DNA from: Tachypleus tridentatus
Taxonomy: Eukaryota > Arthropoda > Merostomata > Xiphosura > Limulidae
DNA: 64,000 nt
NCBI RefSeq assembly: GCF_004210375.1
Contig: NC_134827.1
Coordinates: 106,811,285 to 106,875,284 of the forward strand
Direction: 5' to 3'
This document shows positions 9,555-24,200 of this stretch, piece by piece (within the stretch, counting starts at the first letter, position 1; every line of letters begins with the position of its first letter). A program made the position numbers and the translations under genes. Below the pieces are notes generated by a model, which had not been told where the DNA came from, searched no databases, and saw nothing but the letters and a program-made list of their open reading frames with translations.

Positions 9555-12044
9555 TTTTTAAACACCTAGCGACGCTTCTGGTAATTGTGGTGCTTCTTGA
9601 TATTACAAAACAGGTCTCAGTGTAAAATTAATTATAAATCTAGACATTAACGTTTCGTATTCAAATTAATTATTATCCAAAGTTGAAGGATTAGAACATA
9701 TAAACTATATAGTCACAGTTAAGAACAGCCAAAAATTGTAGGCAGGTGAAACAGGCTTTTTCCAACACAAAACCTCACAGAACAATCTATCTGTATTTTG
9801 CCCAATGTGGGAAACAGAATAAATTCAGGTTAAGAATCAGCTGTTGTGTGTAAGAATCATGACTATTGATCGAAATGTATAACACAAAAATAATAAGGTT
9901 ATTAATTGTACCATCTCATTGTTAGTTAAGTTGAACTTAAAATGTGTTTCCGTATTTTGTGTTTACATGAAAAAGTATTCGATGTAAACATATCAACAAC
10001 TTGCAGAAATATATAAAAGATTCGAAATGTTTAATCGAAACGTGAAGTACATTGTTGTTATGCATTCATACTTCAAACATAATTTACAACACTGATTCAG
10101 TGGATGTTTTATTATAGTGCCTTAGCAACTATATTAATTTTTAAAGAAACCCAAAACATTAAGGTACCTTTATATATACATACAAGAAAAACTTTTCTAA
10201 AAAGAAAGTAAATGTTGGATCATTTCTACACAGCAGCGCCATCTTGTTTGCATTCTTTATGGAAGATTGACATCAGCCAACGTTATATTGAATTTCCTTT
10301 TGTAATAGTTCTTTAAAGGTTGAACTTAGGTTCTAAATACAACGAGATTCCAACTGTAATATTAATTGTTTATCATCTGTCAATTATTCCCGTTTCACCA
10401 TGTACTTGAGTTGTTTTTTAAAAGAACACAACATTTTCTGTAATTGGCCTAACCTCAAGAGGTAATAATAACATTGTTTGCACTAGAATTATGATTTTTA
10501 ATGATTACGTGAATACTGTTTCAAACTGTGACCTCAATAAAATTTGTTAACACCATTGATGAAACTTTGTAGAATGGCTAGCAACTGGCTGTTGTGGAGA
10601 CACAAGTGTAGAGGACAACGTTTCGAAAGTCTTCTGTCTTTCGTCTTCACCATTGTTTAAGATTTTATCACGTAATAAAGACAAAAGAAATATTCAAATT
10701 TTTTTATATGATATTTACAGGCATTCCCAGGAATTGTCACTCAGTCATCACGTAGATATTGTTATAAAAAGAAACATTGTAAAGTTATGATGACTTAAGG
10801 ATATATTTAAAACACTATTTTTTTATGAACAACCCAAGCCATCCCAACACAGGCAGTGCTGCTGTACGTCTGGCAACAGTCAGATGTTTGTGACTTTCAT
10901 GCTCTATATTTCCTGAACAGTTGACCATTTTAAAGAAAAAAATTAACAGAGAAAAGTACATTACGGGACAATTATTTATTCTTTACAACTGATAAAGTTT
11001 CATATTGATACCAATATTAATCAATTACTCTTCATATGTACTGACCCAAACTTAAAGCTACCAAAGACTACCCGTTAACCATCTTATCCACCTCTCAAAC
11101 TTTCCTGGTACCTAACAGATCTTAGGACACACATTTCAAATACAAAATGTTACTTTTTATTTAAAAAAGGTATATAATACAGAGTTCTTATTTCTGTACA
11201 TTGCTTTACTTTGGGTATGTATGCCTTATTCTAGAAATGAAAAAAACTGGCTATATTTTGCTGAAGCAATAAGCAGTAAAACGTGGTTGCTTAGTCTGAC
11301 CACAACTTATCTATCTAAAGCAACATTTCTAACACTTGACAAGGGCCAAATATGCTAGTAATTATTCATGATTTCATAATAACGTTGGCAGATTGCTTGA
11401 ACATTGATGCTAAAATTAAAACCAACTCTAAGAGGACTTCAATGGAAAATAATAAAACACCTAAAATGTTAACATGACTCCATGGCTTCCATTAAGCTTA
11501 AGTAATCATACATTCATTCTCAAAATTCAATATTCATTAATTTAATTACCAAGTTTAATTTACATAAGGAAACACCCTTAAATTACACTCTTGAAAACTG
11601 TTTTTGCTTTAAGATTGTCTTTAGACAACTTTATAAAATAATTTAATCACGGTTTTCTCCAATCTATGTTCTGTTATTACACAATGTGACAACAGCTAAA
11701 TGTAATGACCAATAACAATATATTTACAGGTTTAATATTCTGAAAATATTCATAAACTATAAAATACAAGTTTTACGAATAAACAAAAGCTTGCACCACT
11801 CAGTATCGACAGAAAGATCCTAGAGAAAACTTTACATCTAAATCAAGACGTGCAGTTTCCTAAACAACTTATAAATAAGAACCATCAGTAATTTATTATA
11901 TAGAAAGAAAGAGCAATATATAATAGTAATTTATTACAAGGTTCTGTCCATAATTCAAGTTGAGAACATCTCAGTAATAACCAAGTATTGTATTAGTTGT
12001 TTTTTTTAAGTGAATAAAAGGACCCCTAGTGGTAAATAATTCTA
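9555..12044. other. Between PGK upstream region and UBE2A stop; probably includes the UBE2A 3' UTR
   Basis: AT-rich. Minus-strand AATAAA hexamers appear near 11153 and 10975, possible polyadenylation signals for UBE2A, but no cleavage site can be assigned. A Penelope-type terminal motif lies at 10611-10655. No coding frame recognised. Confidence 0.4.
10611..10655 (-). mobile_element. Diverged Penelope-type terminal motif
   Basis: On the minus strand: gaagacgaaagacagaagac followed by tttcgaaacgttgtcc. Same layout as the motifs at 6820, 36873, 37511 and 61843, but with a different base-paired stem (gaaag/ctttc instead of gacc/ggtc). Confidence 0.5.
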
Positions 12045-12206
12045 TCATTCTTTTTTCACTTCCTTCTCTTCTTCTTCACTAAAGTTCAACCAACTTTGTT
12101 CTACAACCGTGGCTACACGTTTCTCGTACTCTCGCCTGTTCTCTTGATAAAGCTGAGCAGCAAGGCTGTTAGCAGGACTGTTAGGGTTTGGCTCATCCAG
12201 AAGAGA
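12045..12206 (-). CDS. UBE2A: UBE2A coding exon 5 and stop
   Basis: 162 bases after acceptor ctttgctag. Starts [13 protein letters not shown], ends in the acidic extension and TGA, with a TAG immediately after it. Confidence 0.96.
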   Translation of the reverse strand, partial: SLLDEPNPNSPANSLAAQLYQENRREYEKRVATVVEQSWLNFSEEEEKEVKKE

Positions 12207-15200
12207 CTAGCAAAGAAGAAAACATTTGATTCTATCCAATTTCTTCAAATTCAATAGTTTCACTTCTTTTGTTAACAATCTGCTTTACGTATTACGAACA
12301 AAACTTAACAGTTGAGTAACATGGCCAAACCTTTGAACTTTAAGTCGTGAGTGTTATTTTAAAAATCAAACTACAGTGGATCCAAATACAGAAGCACATT
12401 TTTTCAATGGTGATAAAATATTAGCATGGCTTTTTAAACAGAAATTCAATATAGATTTTTATATAAAGTGAGAGATAATTGAGTAATATTACATTTTAAA
12501 CACAAACTTAAACATATTCATTAAAAAAACTGATAATTCAATTAATTAAGAATTAACTTTTATAAATAAATTTTGTATTGAATTGTGTAAACTGAGTACT
12601 GAAGTAACAAACTAAGTCTACACTTCATCCTCTGAAATCTTTAGTAAAGTTTGTTACATTAGTCCATGATCATGAATGTTTACTACAAGTTTATAATCCT
12701 CAACATACGATATACCAAAAAACAACAAAATCCTCACCTTAACCACGGTTATATCCCATAGAACAACAAAATCCTCACCATAATCATGGTTATATCCCAT
12801 AGAACAACAAAATCCTCAACCACAGTTATATCCCATAGAACAAAATCCTCAACATAATCATGGTTATATCCCATAGAACAACAAAACCCTCACCTTAACC
12901 ACGGTTATATCCCATAGAACAACAAAATCCTCACCATAATCATGGTTATATCCCATAGAACAAAATCCTCACCATAATCATGGTTATATCCCATAGAACA
13001 ACAAAATCCTCACCTTAACCACGGTTATATCCCATAGAACAACAAAATCCTCACCATAATCATGGTTATATCCCATAGAACAACAAAATCCTCACCTTAA
13101 CCACGGTTATATCCCATAGAACAACAAAATCCTCACCATAATCATGGTTATATCCCATAGAACAACAAAATCCTCACCTTAACCACGGTTATATCCCATA
13201 GAACAAAATCCTCAACCACAGTTATATCCCATAGAACAACAAAATCCTCACCTTAACCATGGTTATATCCCATAGAACAACAAAATCCTCACCTTAACCA
13301 CGGTTATATCCCATAGAACAAAATCCTCACCATAATCATGGCTATATCCCATAGAACAACAAAATCCTCACCATAATCATGGTTATATCCCATATAACAA
13401 CAAAATCCTCACCTTAACCACAGTTATATTCCACAGAACAAAATCCTCAACCACAGTTATATCCCATGGAGAAACAAAATCCTCACCTTAACCACGGTTA
13501 TATCCCATAGAACAAAATCCTCACCATAATCATGGCTATATCCCATAGAACAACAAAATCCTCACCATAATCATGGTTATATCCCATATAACAACAAAAT
13601 CCTCACCTTAACCACGGTTATATTCCACAGAACAAAATCCTCAACCACAGTTATATCCCATAGAACAACAAAATCCTCACCATAATCATGGTTATATCCC
13701 ATAGAACAACAAAATCCTCACCTTAACCACAGTTATATTCCACAGAACAAAATCCTCAACCACAGTTATATCCCATGGAGAAACAAAATCCTCACCTTAA
13801 CCACGGTTATACCCCATAGAACAAAATACTCACCTTAACCATGGTTATATTCCATAGAACAACAACATCCTCACCTTAACCCAGGCCCTCAAGAATCATT
13901 TTCAGATTTGGGAAGTGGGGAATATGCTAGTCCCTCAATTATCAGCACCTCCATTATTTTTAGTTTTTCACAAATCATCTCAATAATTGTTCTTTTACAA
14001 TTCTAGAAACTAATTTACATGTTTTGGAAAACTGTTGCTCAGATATTAATTCTGGATGTAAAAGTTCAGATGTTGAATGATGTTCAATGTTTTCATGAGC
14101 AGGATCTGACCTGTGTTCAAACTGCATGTCGGTCAGCTCAAGTATAGTCTTGCCTCTTGTTTGTTAAGACAGGAAGACAAATATAGACTGCTTGGTTAAC
14201 TTTATTTGTTTAGTAATTCAAAACAGAACATAAAAAAATGCACATAATACACACTAAGATTTCACTCAAGTTGTTGTCTGCTGTTTTGTGCTACATGGTG
14301 GGTGCCCTCTAACCACAAATGTTCAGGCTGTCTTTGGGTGTTGCCCAGTCAAACGTTGCCCTCTTCCCAGAGACAACTGGTATCTTCAGTCTGTTTTAAC
14401 AAAGGCTTTTTCATAATAATTCACAGAAGTATAGATTTACACAGATTTTTGACTTGTTTCTCACAAACATTAACAGGGTGGAAACTTACTTCCGTGTCTA
14501 AAACAAAACAAAGTGCCATAATTTACGTGCTATTCACACCTATGTCAGTTGTTAAATTCAAATAAAATGGAAATAGGTAATCAAAAGAGGAAGTATCACA
14601 GGAGAAAAAGCAGAACTGGACGTATGGAATTCACAAATTTCAGAAGTCATACATGACTAACTTGCTGGTTGACTGACTAACATTTGACTTTTACAACTAC
14701 AATTATGATAATATGATTAAATTATAATACAAATAACCTAATTTAAAACTTAAATAAAAGATTAGTTTGATTAGATAAACTAGTGCCTTGGTTATCTGCT
14801 GTTTATGTCACCTTCGATGTTTTTTGCTTTCCTTGGATCAGCACGGATAATAGAGGGACCCTTGTATATTTGTTTACTTTCACAGCAACATGCACATGTT
14901 AATGACTATGTGATATCAATGACCAGTTTGATAGTATTGCCTGAACTAACTGCTTTTGGTCCTGTTTGAGTCTAAACATGTTCACCGATTGGTTGAATTT
15001 AATGGGAGAAGAAATACAAAGTGTCACAAAATTAATAATGAGTTATGCAACCACAACACTTCATATCAGAAAAACGTTAAGTGCTGAATCCACCAGTAAA
15101 TCCTGGATAAAGTTTGATTCAGGACTCAAAGAACACAAAAACGGTTTCAGACTTTCAAGAGTCGAGAACTGTTTCATATTCGAGTTGTATTTAGCAGAGT

Positions 15201-18200
15201 CGTACCCATGATTAAAATGGGAGCAAATATCAAGTACCACAATGACAGTTTTAGTTACTAAAGCAACCTGGCACATGGGATTTGTTGAGACCTGCCTTAA
15301 CCATGGTTATATCCTACAGAACAAAAAAAAACCTTACCAAATTATCCAAAGAACAATAAGAAACCTCAGCTTAATCATGGCTGTATTTCACAGAACAAGA
15401 CATTCTCACCTTACCATGGTTACATCCAACAGAACAAGGAAATCTCACTTTAACCATGGTAATATTCAACACAACAAGACCATGATAATTAATGTCCAAA
15501 AGAATGAAAAAAATCTAAACTTAATCATGGTTGGTTTCTTTCAACACAGAAAGCAATAAACATTGGAAACATAATGTGACAAAATTTGTAGGAAAGTCAT
15601 ACAATATTACTGGCTTAAAACAGGTAAGATCTCAGAAGATCTATCCAATCTTATACCAACAATAAGAAACCTTTCTTAAAAATACATTATTAATTTCATA
15701 ACTTCCTCTCTTATAATATTGTCTTTCATCTTTTTAATTATTTCTGAAAATTAAAATGTTAGAATATTTCAAGTTTAAGAATTATCACTACATTGTCGTG
15801 TAAAAACAACAAATCATTCAGTCACAAAGGTATTAGATACCTAATGTTATACCACTGTTCCCACGGAACTGGTATCAAGCAGGCTACTAGTCGGAATACA
15901 GTTCTTAAGTGTTCCAGGGCTAGCGTCATTTCTAAGTCCTGGAATCATTAATAGTTTTATATAATTGATACTTCAAACAGTTGGTACTTGGTGAAACTCT
16001 GTTATTACAGAAATGAGGAGAAACGGGTCTTGTTATTTTTTTCTCAATTCTATAATTAATAGTTTCAAATGAAAAGGCTGACACATCTCATGAAAAAAAC
16101 CAGTGGAAAGAAAACTATTATTCCTGTTCCTGAGTTTTTTATTCTAAATTTTTAGAATAAACTCTGAAACTTAGAAACTCGTTTAAGAAATAACGTAGCA
16201 TTTTTTGACTTTTCAGAACATAAATTTAAGTTGTGATCACAGATTGTTTCTATATCTGTTAATTCTAAACAAATAATACAAGCGATATGATCCACAGCAA
16301 CAGCTGAACCACTTTGAAGTTAATTATTTTGTAGCCAACAATACTCATCTCAACAAAGATACTTACCTGAATAGACGTTAGGATTGCCGATACGTCGTAG
16401 GTAGGACTCCAACGATTCTGTAGAATGTCAAGGCAGATACTTCCATCTGCATAAACTATAAATTACAAAAGTCAAATCACTAAAATAGACCTGATAAAAT
16501 ACAATCTAAATCAATGAACTAAGAAAAAAAATCCTGTTCGAGATTCTACCAATTGTTTAAAATTTAAATAACTACACATATTTAGACAAATGTTCCTTTA
16601 AGTCTCAATGATGGAAAATAGAATTTTGCTTTATGTTCACATGTTGACAAAATCAAAATAAGTGTACTGCAATCTTTATCTTTGTGGAGAACAGATGAAG
16701 GTAACAATATATACAACTGTAAATATGTGACCAACGTATCACCAGTGTCTGCACATTTAACTTTAAAACTTCATCAGCTATACTTTTGTTTTCAGAAACA
16801 AAATTACAAATCTTTCAGCCTAAAATTTGGAAATTGGGAATCTCTTATTTGAGTTTCTTCTTCAACTACAACTTTTATTTTTGCCATAAAGAAAAAAAAA
16901 GTATTTTTGTTTTAATAATATTCTAGCCTAATATGTACAAGTACCTGCCAGTCTATACATACCAACAACAGAATTGTTGCTGTTACATTTTTAAGTCACA
17001 GAACCCACGTGTAAACCCATCCATTGCTTATTAACCATTACTGTATACGCACACTGCACAAAGGAACTGTAAATTTCATATCCTTTGCTTGAATCTGTTA
17101 AATTCTCGCCAGGATAAAAACTAAGAGGTTTCTGAGACAGAGAGATTAAACATGAAACAAACATTTGTTTCTGTTATAAGAGATATTATTTATTGATTAC
17201 AATTTACTTTCCCACTGATAACAAGTGTAGAATATTAAAATGTCAAATGTTTGGAACTCTGAGAACTCAATTACAGATAATAAAAATTTGTGAGAAACAA
17301 GATTATTTTGAAGTTTTAATAATACTTATATTGTAAAGAAATAACTTACAACCACTTCTGAAATCCTGTCAAACTATTAAAAGTTGCTTCAAAATTTATT
17401 AATGTATTTATTGAAAATTGTTGAATTTATCAATCATGAAACATCTTACCATTTGGATGAAACATTTTAGAGACAAATCTAACAGTTGGTGGTCTGTTGG
17501 GATATTCTTCTGTGAATTCTAAACTTAATTTAAATGTTCCATCTTCAAATGGTGTGTCATGAGGTCTGAAAATACACAATAATAATAGTATATAAAGAAA
17601 AGAAATAAATCCACTCTCACACAGTCACCAGTTTGTGATAAATCTACGTTCACAGTCACCACTTTGTGATAAATCTACTCACACAATCATCAGTTTGTGA
17701 TAAATCTACTTTCACAGTCACCACTTTGTGATAAATTTACTCACACAATCATCAGTTTGTGATAAATCTACTCACACAATCATCAGTTTGTGATAAATCT
17801 ACTCACATAATCACCAGTTTGTGATAAATCTACTCACATAATCACCAGTTTGTGATAAATCTACTCACATAATCACCAGTTTGTGATAAATCTACTCACA
17901 TAATCACCAGTTTGTGATAAATCTACTTTCACAGTCACCAGTTTGTGATAAATCTACTCACATAATCACCAGTTTGTGATAAATCTACTCACATAATCAC
18001 CAGTTTGTGATAAATCTACTTTCACAGTCACCAGTTTGTGATAAATCTACTTTCACACAGTCATCAGTTTATGATAAATCTACTCTCACACTGTCACGAG
18101 TTTGTGATAAATCTACTCTTACACAGTCACCAGTTTATGATAAATCTACTCTTACACTGTCACGAGTTTGTGATAAATCTACTCTTACACAGTCACCAGT

Positions 18201-21200
18201 TTATGATAAATCTACTCACTTACAGTCACCAGTTTGTGATAAATCTACTCTCACACTGTCATGGGTTTGTGATAAATCTACTCACTTACAGTCACCAGTT
18301 TGTGATAAATCTACTCTCACACTGTCATGGGTTTGTGATAAATCTACTCACTTACAGTCACCAGTTTATGATAAGTCTACTCTCACACAGTCAACAGTTT
18401 ATGATAAGTCTACTCTCACACAGTCATCAGTTTATGATAAGTCTACTCACCCACAGTCAACAGTTTATGATAAGTCTACTCTCACACAGTCATCAGTTTA
18501 TGATAAGTCTACTCTCACACAGTCAACAGTTTATGATAAGTCTACTCTCACACAGTCATCAGTTTATGATAAATCTACTCTCACACAGTCATCAGTTTAT
18601 GAAGACTGTGAACAGAAGTCTCGACCCCATTCTGTACCTTGACCACATCTTCTCATCCTTTGTCAGACAAAACTTTAGGGCAAATATCCCCCATTTTTAT
18701 TCAGAATGGATTAGATGGGCTTGCTGGGTCTTCAAAGTCAGTCAGAAAGCTATATTCTGTGGGATATCTTAATGGAAACATCTACCCCAAAACACAGTGA
18801 TAAATCTACTCTCAGACAATCATCTGTTTATGATAAATCTACTCACCCATAGTCAAGAGTCTATGATAAATTTACTCTCACACTGTCATGGGTTTGTGAT
18901 AAATCTACTGCCCACAGTCAACAGTTTATGATAAATCTACTCTCACATAGAGAAAGAGAGACTGTATAACAAGGTAATAAAAACTTTGATGTGAAATCTT
19001 ACCTAAATTTATTTGAAATTAGATTTATTCACTTAAAGACCTTAAATAATTTTTATACTATATTTAAACTTCTATTAGCATGTTAGAATAAAAAACAAAA
19101 GCAAGTTACGGACAATTTAAAAATCCGACAAAGGCTTAGCAGTTGTGATTATAGTAAGTTTATTACAACCTGAAATAAATAACGGGTAGTTTAATATTCA
19201 AACTGGTATCACTGTGATTAGTGATGCTAAAATAACCTTCCTATTACCAAATACTTCAATCAACATTCCACTGGTGGTGTGATTCTTACACAGATTAAAA
19301 CTGGGTTTCCATCAAAAGGAGATAGAGAAATTCATTCAGCTATTATTTTAACAATTCATGTTGAATAAGTCTTGATTTTTGCATTGTTGTGATGCTGATG
19401 TAATGGTGGTTTTCATCTTAGAACAAAGCAACACAAGGACTTGGTTGGTTGGTGTTTCATGGCACAAAGCAGCTAGGCTATCTGTGCCAAACATTCAGTG
19501 AAAAGTTAAAATTAAAGTGAAAAGTTAAAATTATAAAAGAAATTAAGGTAAAACAAAACAAAGTTAAAGAAAAACATAAATAGCATAAAACCAATGTTTA
19601 CATTTGGTGTAGAGCAGTACGAAAGAAACTACAGTTGCAAATGTTGTAAAGGACTTTCTGTATCATAACTGTAATTATCATAACTTGCCAGGAAGACTAA
19701 CAGGTAAGTTCAAAAACCATCAGTCACCTGAAGTTGGCCTTTCCAGTCCTGGTTCAGAGTTATGTGACGTTATGGCTATTTTCAAAAAGTAAATTAATAA
19801 AAGTTTTAAAAGATTTGTAGCAATATTTTAATTATAACTCACCAGGATGACTAACAGCATTAGTCACCTGAAGTTGGTCTTTCCAGCCCTAGTTTCTAGT
19901 TATTTAATGTTACTGCCACTTTCTAATTTCAAATTGAACTAGATGGACTTTGATTCTTAAAAGGAAATCACATTAAAAAAGGTCTAATGTATAAATTAAA
20001 AAGATTAATGACATTAAAATAACTAAAAACATTTCTAAAGTAGACAGTGTCAACACTGCCAATAACACTAACACTACAGATAAACCTTGGGATAGAACAT
20101 GTTTAAAATGTTGCCGTCGTAGAGTCATAACAGTGGCAAGATAGTAAAATGAGGCTTATTGTGACTCGAGTGTTACACAGACAACACGTAGGTGCATCAG
20201 TCCAAGATGAAAGAAAACGTTGAGTTTAAAAACTGTGACCAATGCCTAGTCCAGTCAGAACAACTTCCTCTTTCCAATCCTTACAGTAGCAAGATGACCA
20301 AAGTCCAGTAGAGGGTTTTATTTGGAAAATGCTTGTTTATGCGTTGCTCACTCCAAGCCGACTGCCAGTCTCAAGATCCACTTCCTTTGGGTCTAGGTAC
20401 AGGCATTTCCTCTGATACATCTTTTACTACCACCCCAAGATGCAAAATGATCATTCATTCACGTCCTCAGTCATTGCAATCCTCTTCCAACAACAAAGAC
20501 CTGCCCAGTCGACCCAGGGAAGGATCCATGGAGGCCGATAGACCTTTCTCAAATAAAGACAGTAAAGAAAAAAAAAGACATGATCGTAAACAGAAGGGTT
20601 CTCCACCCAATTCTCCTACACATAAATAAAAATGGCCACCTTGATACAATGGAACTCTTAAGGTTTATATTTTAATCTGGACGACATCAAAACACTGATT
20701 GCTTCATACCATCCTGCACATCTTTCCTTACAGCAAACATTACTGAAACCTGCTGTTACAGTCACCTTTTGGAGAGTTTCTTTGTACAGAAATGACAGGC
20801 TGTGTGATGGACGAGTGGCACTGTTGATTGACCAGCATGTGCCAACCCTTTCTTTGCCACTCGACACACCCTTGGAGGCCGTAGCCATCCGTGTTTCCTT
20901 GGATCATTTGTTATCTCTACCTGTTACCAGGTGAGACATATGATGAATTAAACCTTGATGCTCTCATTGAACACTTGCCATCTCCCTTTTTAATCCTGGG
21001 GGACTTTAATGGACATCATCCCCTCTGGGGAAGTGCTGATATTGATGGGAGGAGTTGCTCTGTAGAGTGTATGCTCTCTGATCACAACCTTTCTATTTTC
21101 AATACTGGTTCTTCTACTTATTTCCATGCCCCTAATCAGTCCTTTATTGATATTGATCTCTCAATTTGTTCCCCTTCACTATTCTCCCACTTTTCTTGGA

Positions 21201-24200
21201 GGGTTGACAATAATCCATAAGGCAGTGATCATTTTCCTATAATTTTGAGAGAGACTGACCATGGTCGATTCCACCCGACCCACGTGTCCTGGTGGAAGCT
21301 GGATCAAGTAAACTGGATCTCTTTCATTGTTCTCACAGAACTTGATACTGCCATTGCCTGTAAGCCATCAAAGGATAACTGTGTGGTAATAGTACCTGAC
21401 TGTATTATACAGGCAGCTGCTTAATGTATTCCGAAAACCTAAACACATTTTCCCCGAAATTCTCATCCATGGTGGAATCCTGTCTGCCATTTGGTACAGT
21501 AGGCTTGAAAACAGGCCTGGGATACTTTTTGTAGGCATCCCACACTCTTGCATTGCATTGCTTTCCAGCAGGCCTGTGCAAATGCTTGATAGGTGAGGCA
21601 TCAAAGCTGGAAGGAATCTTGGATTAAGTTTACAATCAGCATATCTACTACCACCATTTCCAAAGTTATATGGAACAAGGTTGAAAGGTCAGGAGGCAAT
21701 ATAATTCTGACCCCCTCTCGATCTTGTTCTCTGATGGCCAGGAAATAACTGATACCTGGAGCATTGTCAATACCCTCGGTGAAAGCTTTTCCCAGTATCT
21801 AGTACTTCTGCTTCTTCCTCCACTTTCTCAACTATCAAGACTTGGGCAGAGAGATCACCTCCACTTTTGAGCTGATTCTCACTATGACCATATTCATTCC
21901 TTTACTCTGATGGAACTCAAAATGGCCCTTCATCAGTCTGACAGTACATCAGTTGGACCTGATGATGTACACTATGAAATGCTGCACCATCTCTCTTCTG
22001 CTTCTCTTGTTATTCTTTTGATAGTTTTTAACTGGATCTGGCAGGAGAATGTTTTTCCTGATGCCTGGGGATAGTCTGTTGTCTTACCTTTCTCTAAGCC
22101 TTGGAAGGATCCCAATAATCCTTCAAACTACCATCCAATTGCTTTGACGAGCTGTCTTTGTAAGACCTTAGAAAGGATGGTTAATGCTTGTCTTGTTTGG
22201 TTCCTCAGATAAAACAACCTCTTCTCTCCTTCCCAGTGCGGATTCCAATGACAGTGCCCACCATGTACCACCTGATTCGACTTGAAACATCAAACAAAGA
22301 AGCCTTTCTCAAATTACAACATCTTGTATCAATATTCTTTGACATTGAGAAGGCTTGTGATACTACATGGAGGTGTGGCATTTTGTAAGACCTCTATTTA
22401 TATGGGTTATGTGGCCCCATTTTCATTAACATTTTTTTAATGGACAGGCAATTCCAAGTTCATGTGGGTTTGACACTTTCCTGTTCTTTTCTTCAGGAAC
22501 TTGGATGTCCTAAGGGCTATGTTTTAAGTGTCACACTTTTCGGTATAAATATTAATGCCATCACTGCAAATGACTTTAACATCTCTCTCTCCAGAACTGC
22601 TTGCATGCACTTTTATTGCCAACGGGGTATTCACCCTGATCCTGAACTCCATATCAGTGAAGTTGTGCTACCCATGGTCCCCGAGACAAAAAGCTGACCT
22701 TTATACCACACATCAGGCAGCTATAGGTCAAATGTACAAGAGCACTGAACATCCTCTGTGTCCTCTTCCACCACTTGAGGAGTGGATTGATGTTTTGACC
22801 CACTGATCATTTTGCATCTTGGGGTGGTAGAAAAAGATGTATCTGAGGAAATGCCTACACCCAGAACCAAAGGAAGTAGATTTTGAGATTTGTTGGAATG
22901 TATGTAAAAGACAGAGATGGGTGTTGAAATTGATTCATCAACTTTTTAACCATGGAGGTCAAAAGGCTTTTCATTTGGTTTGAGAACGATTCTTTTGGAG
23001 ACACAGAGAGATTCATCTGCACTCTCACTGTAGTAGTGGAATGAAGTGTGGCAACATATGTCACAATGAAGTGGTGGACACCAACCTTTGAGCCTCAGGG
23101 TAAGTGATGTTGTGAATTATTTTCAGATGTTGCAACTCTTTTTCTTCCACCCATTTAGGGCAAGAATGAAAGTAGGATGGGTGAGAGCCATGGCAACGGG
23201 CACAATGTGGGTCCATTTCACACTCATAGGCATCATGGTCCTTGCCAGCACAACAGCACACATCAAGGAACCAGAACATTACGTCTTCAAGTGACCAAAC
23301 CTCTGACAATGGAAACATCCGAGAGAGTTTGGAATGTATGGCCGTATTCTGCAATTAAGATTACCTGCCTTGATGGTAGCAGGTGGACGTGGTGATGTAA
23401 ATATCAGAATGAGGACATTGGTCGGCATAGTAATTCCATCTTTGTGAGTGGAGATACACATCACTGTAGAAACTCCTTGAGGTGAGAAACCAGCAAGAAT
23501 CTCTGACTCGGGGATGTTCTTCAAATCCATCTCAACAATAACTCCTCATGATGAATTCAAAGCAGCATGAAGTGTAAACTCAATAGGTATATCCCCAATC
23601 ACCTTTGATTGGAAGAGGAGTTCACTGTCTTTACATATGGATGGTTCCAGCAATATGTTACCAGAGCAAAGCTCTCTGACTGACTTTGGAGAGCCAGCAA
23701 GTCCCTCTAGTCCAGTCTAAATAAAAAGAAAGACATTTGCCCTAAATGTTTGTCTAAAAGAGAATGTAGTATAAGAAAATGAGGTACAGGTGTAACAGAT
23801 GTTGAAGATTCTGAGCAGTAATCTTCAACACATCGTTTACCTACAGACTGTTTATTCACTATTTTATTCAAGGTTTTAGTTGGAGGATCCATAGGAAAAA
23901 ACGAAATTTTGGTGCCCACTGACCCCACCCACCATGGAGCCCTATGAGGGGACTCACTGCAATTTCAATCAAGGACACTGCAGCAACACAGGGTTTCATG
24001 AGCACCATACCCAAACACCAGCAACAGATACAATGTCCACAACACCGATCGAAAACATCCAACACTGGTACTTGGTTGACCTTAGCCCAAGTGGACCAGC
24101 CAATTGACCCAAGGGGGGTCAATCCAAGGCTACCCATCTATAGGAATTCAAGACCAAAGTGGTGTGTTAGGGTTGGACCCCTCAACCACCAGGATCCTCT

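Noticed and set aside
12722..13880. CRISPR-like array
   Set aside because: Units are contiguous with no unique spacers of constant length, and the sequence is a eukaryotic intron.
18007..18772. Two overlapping long open frames (211 and 244 codons)
   Set aside because: They run through a minisatellite whose units keep stop codons out of two frames; composition repeats with the DNA unit and there is no start context or homologue.
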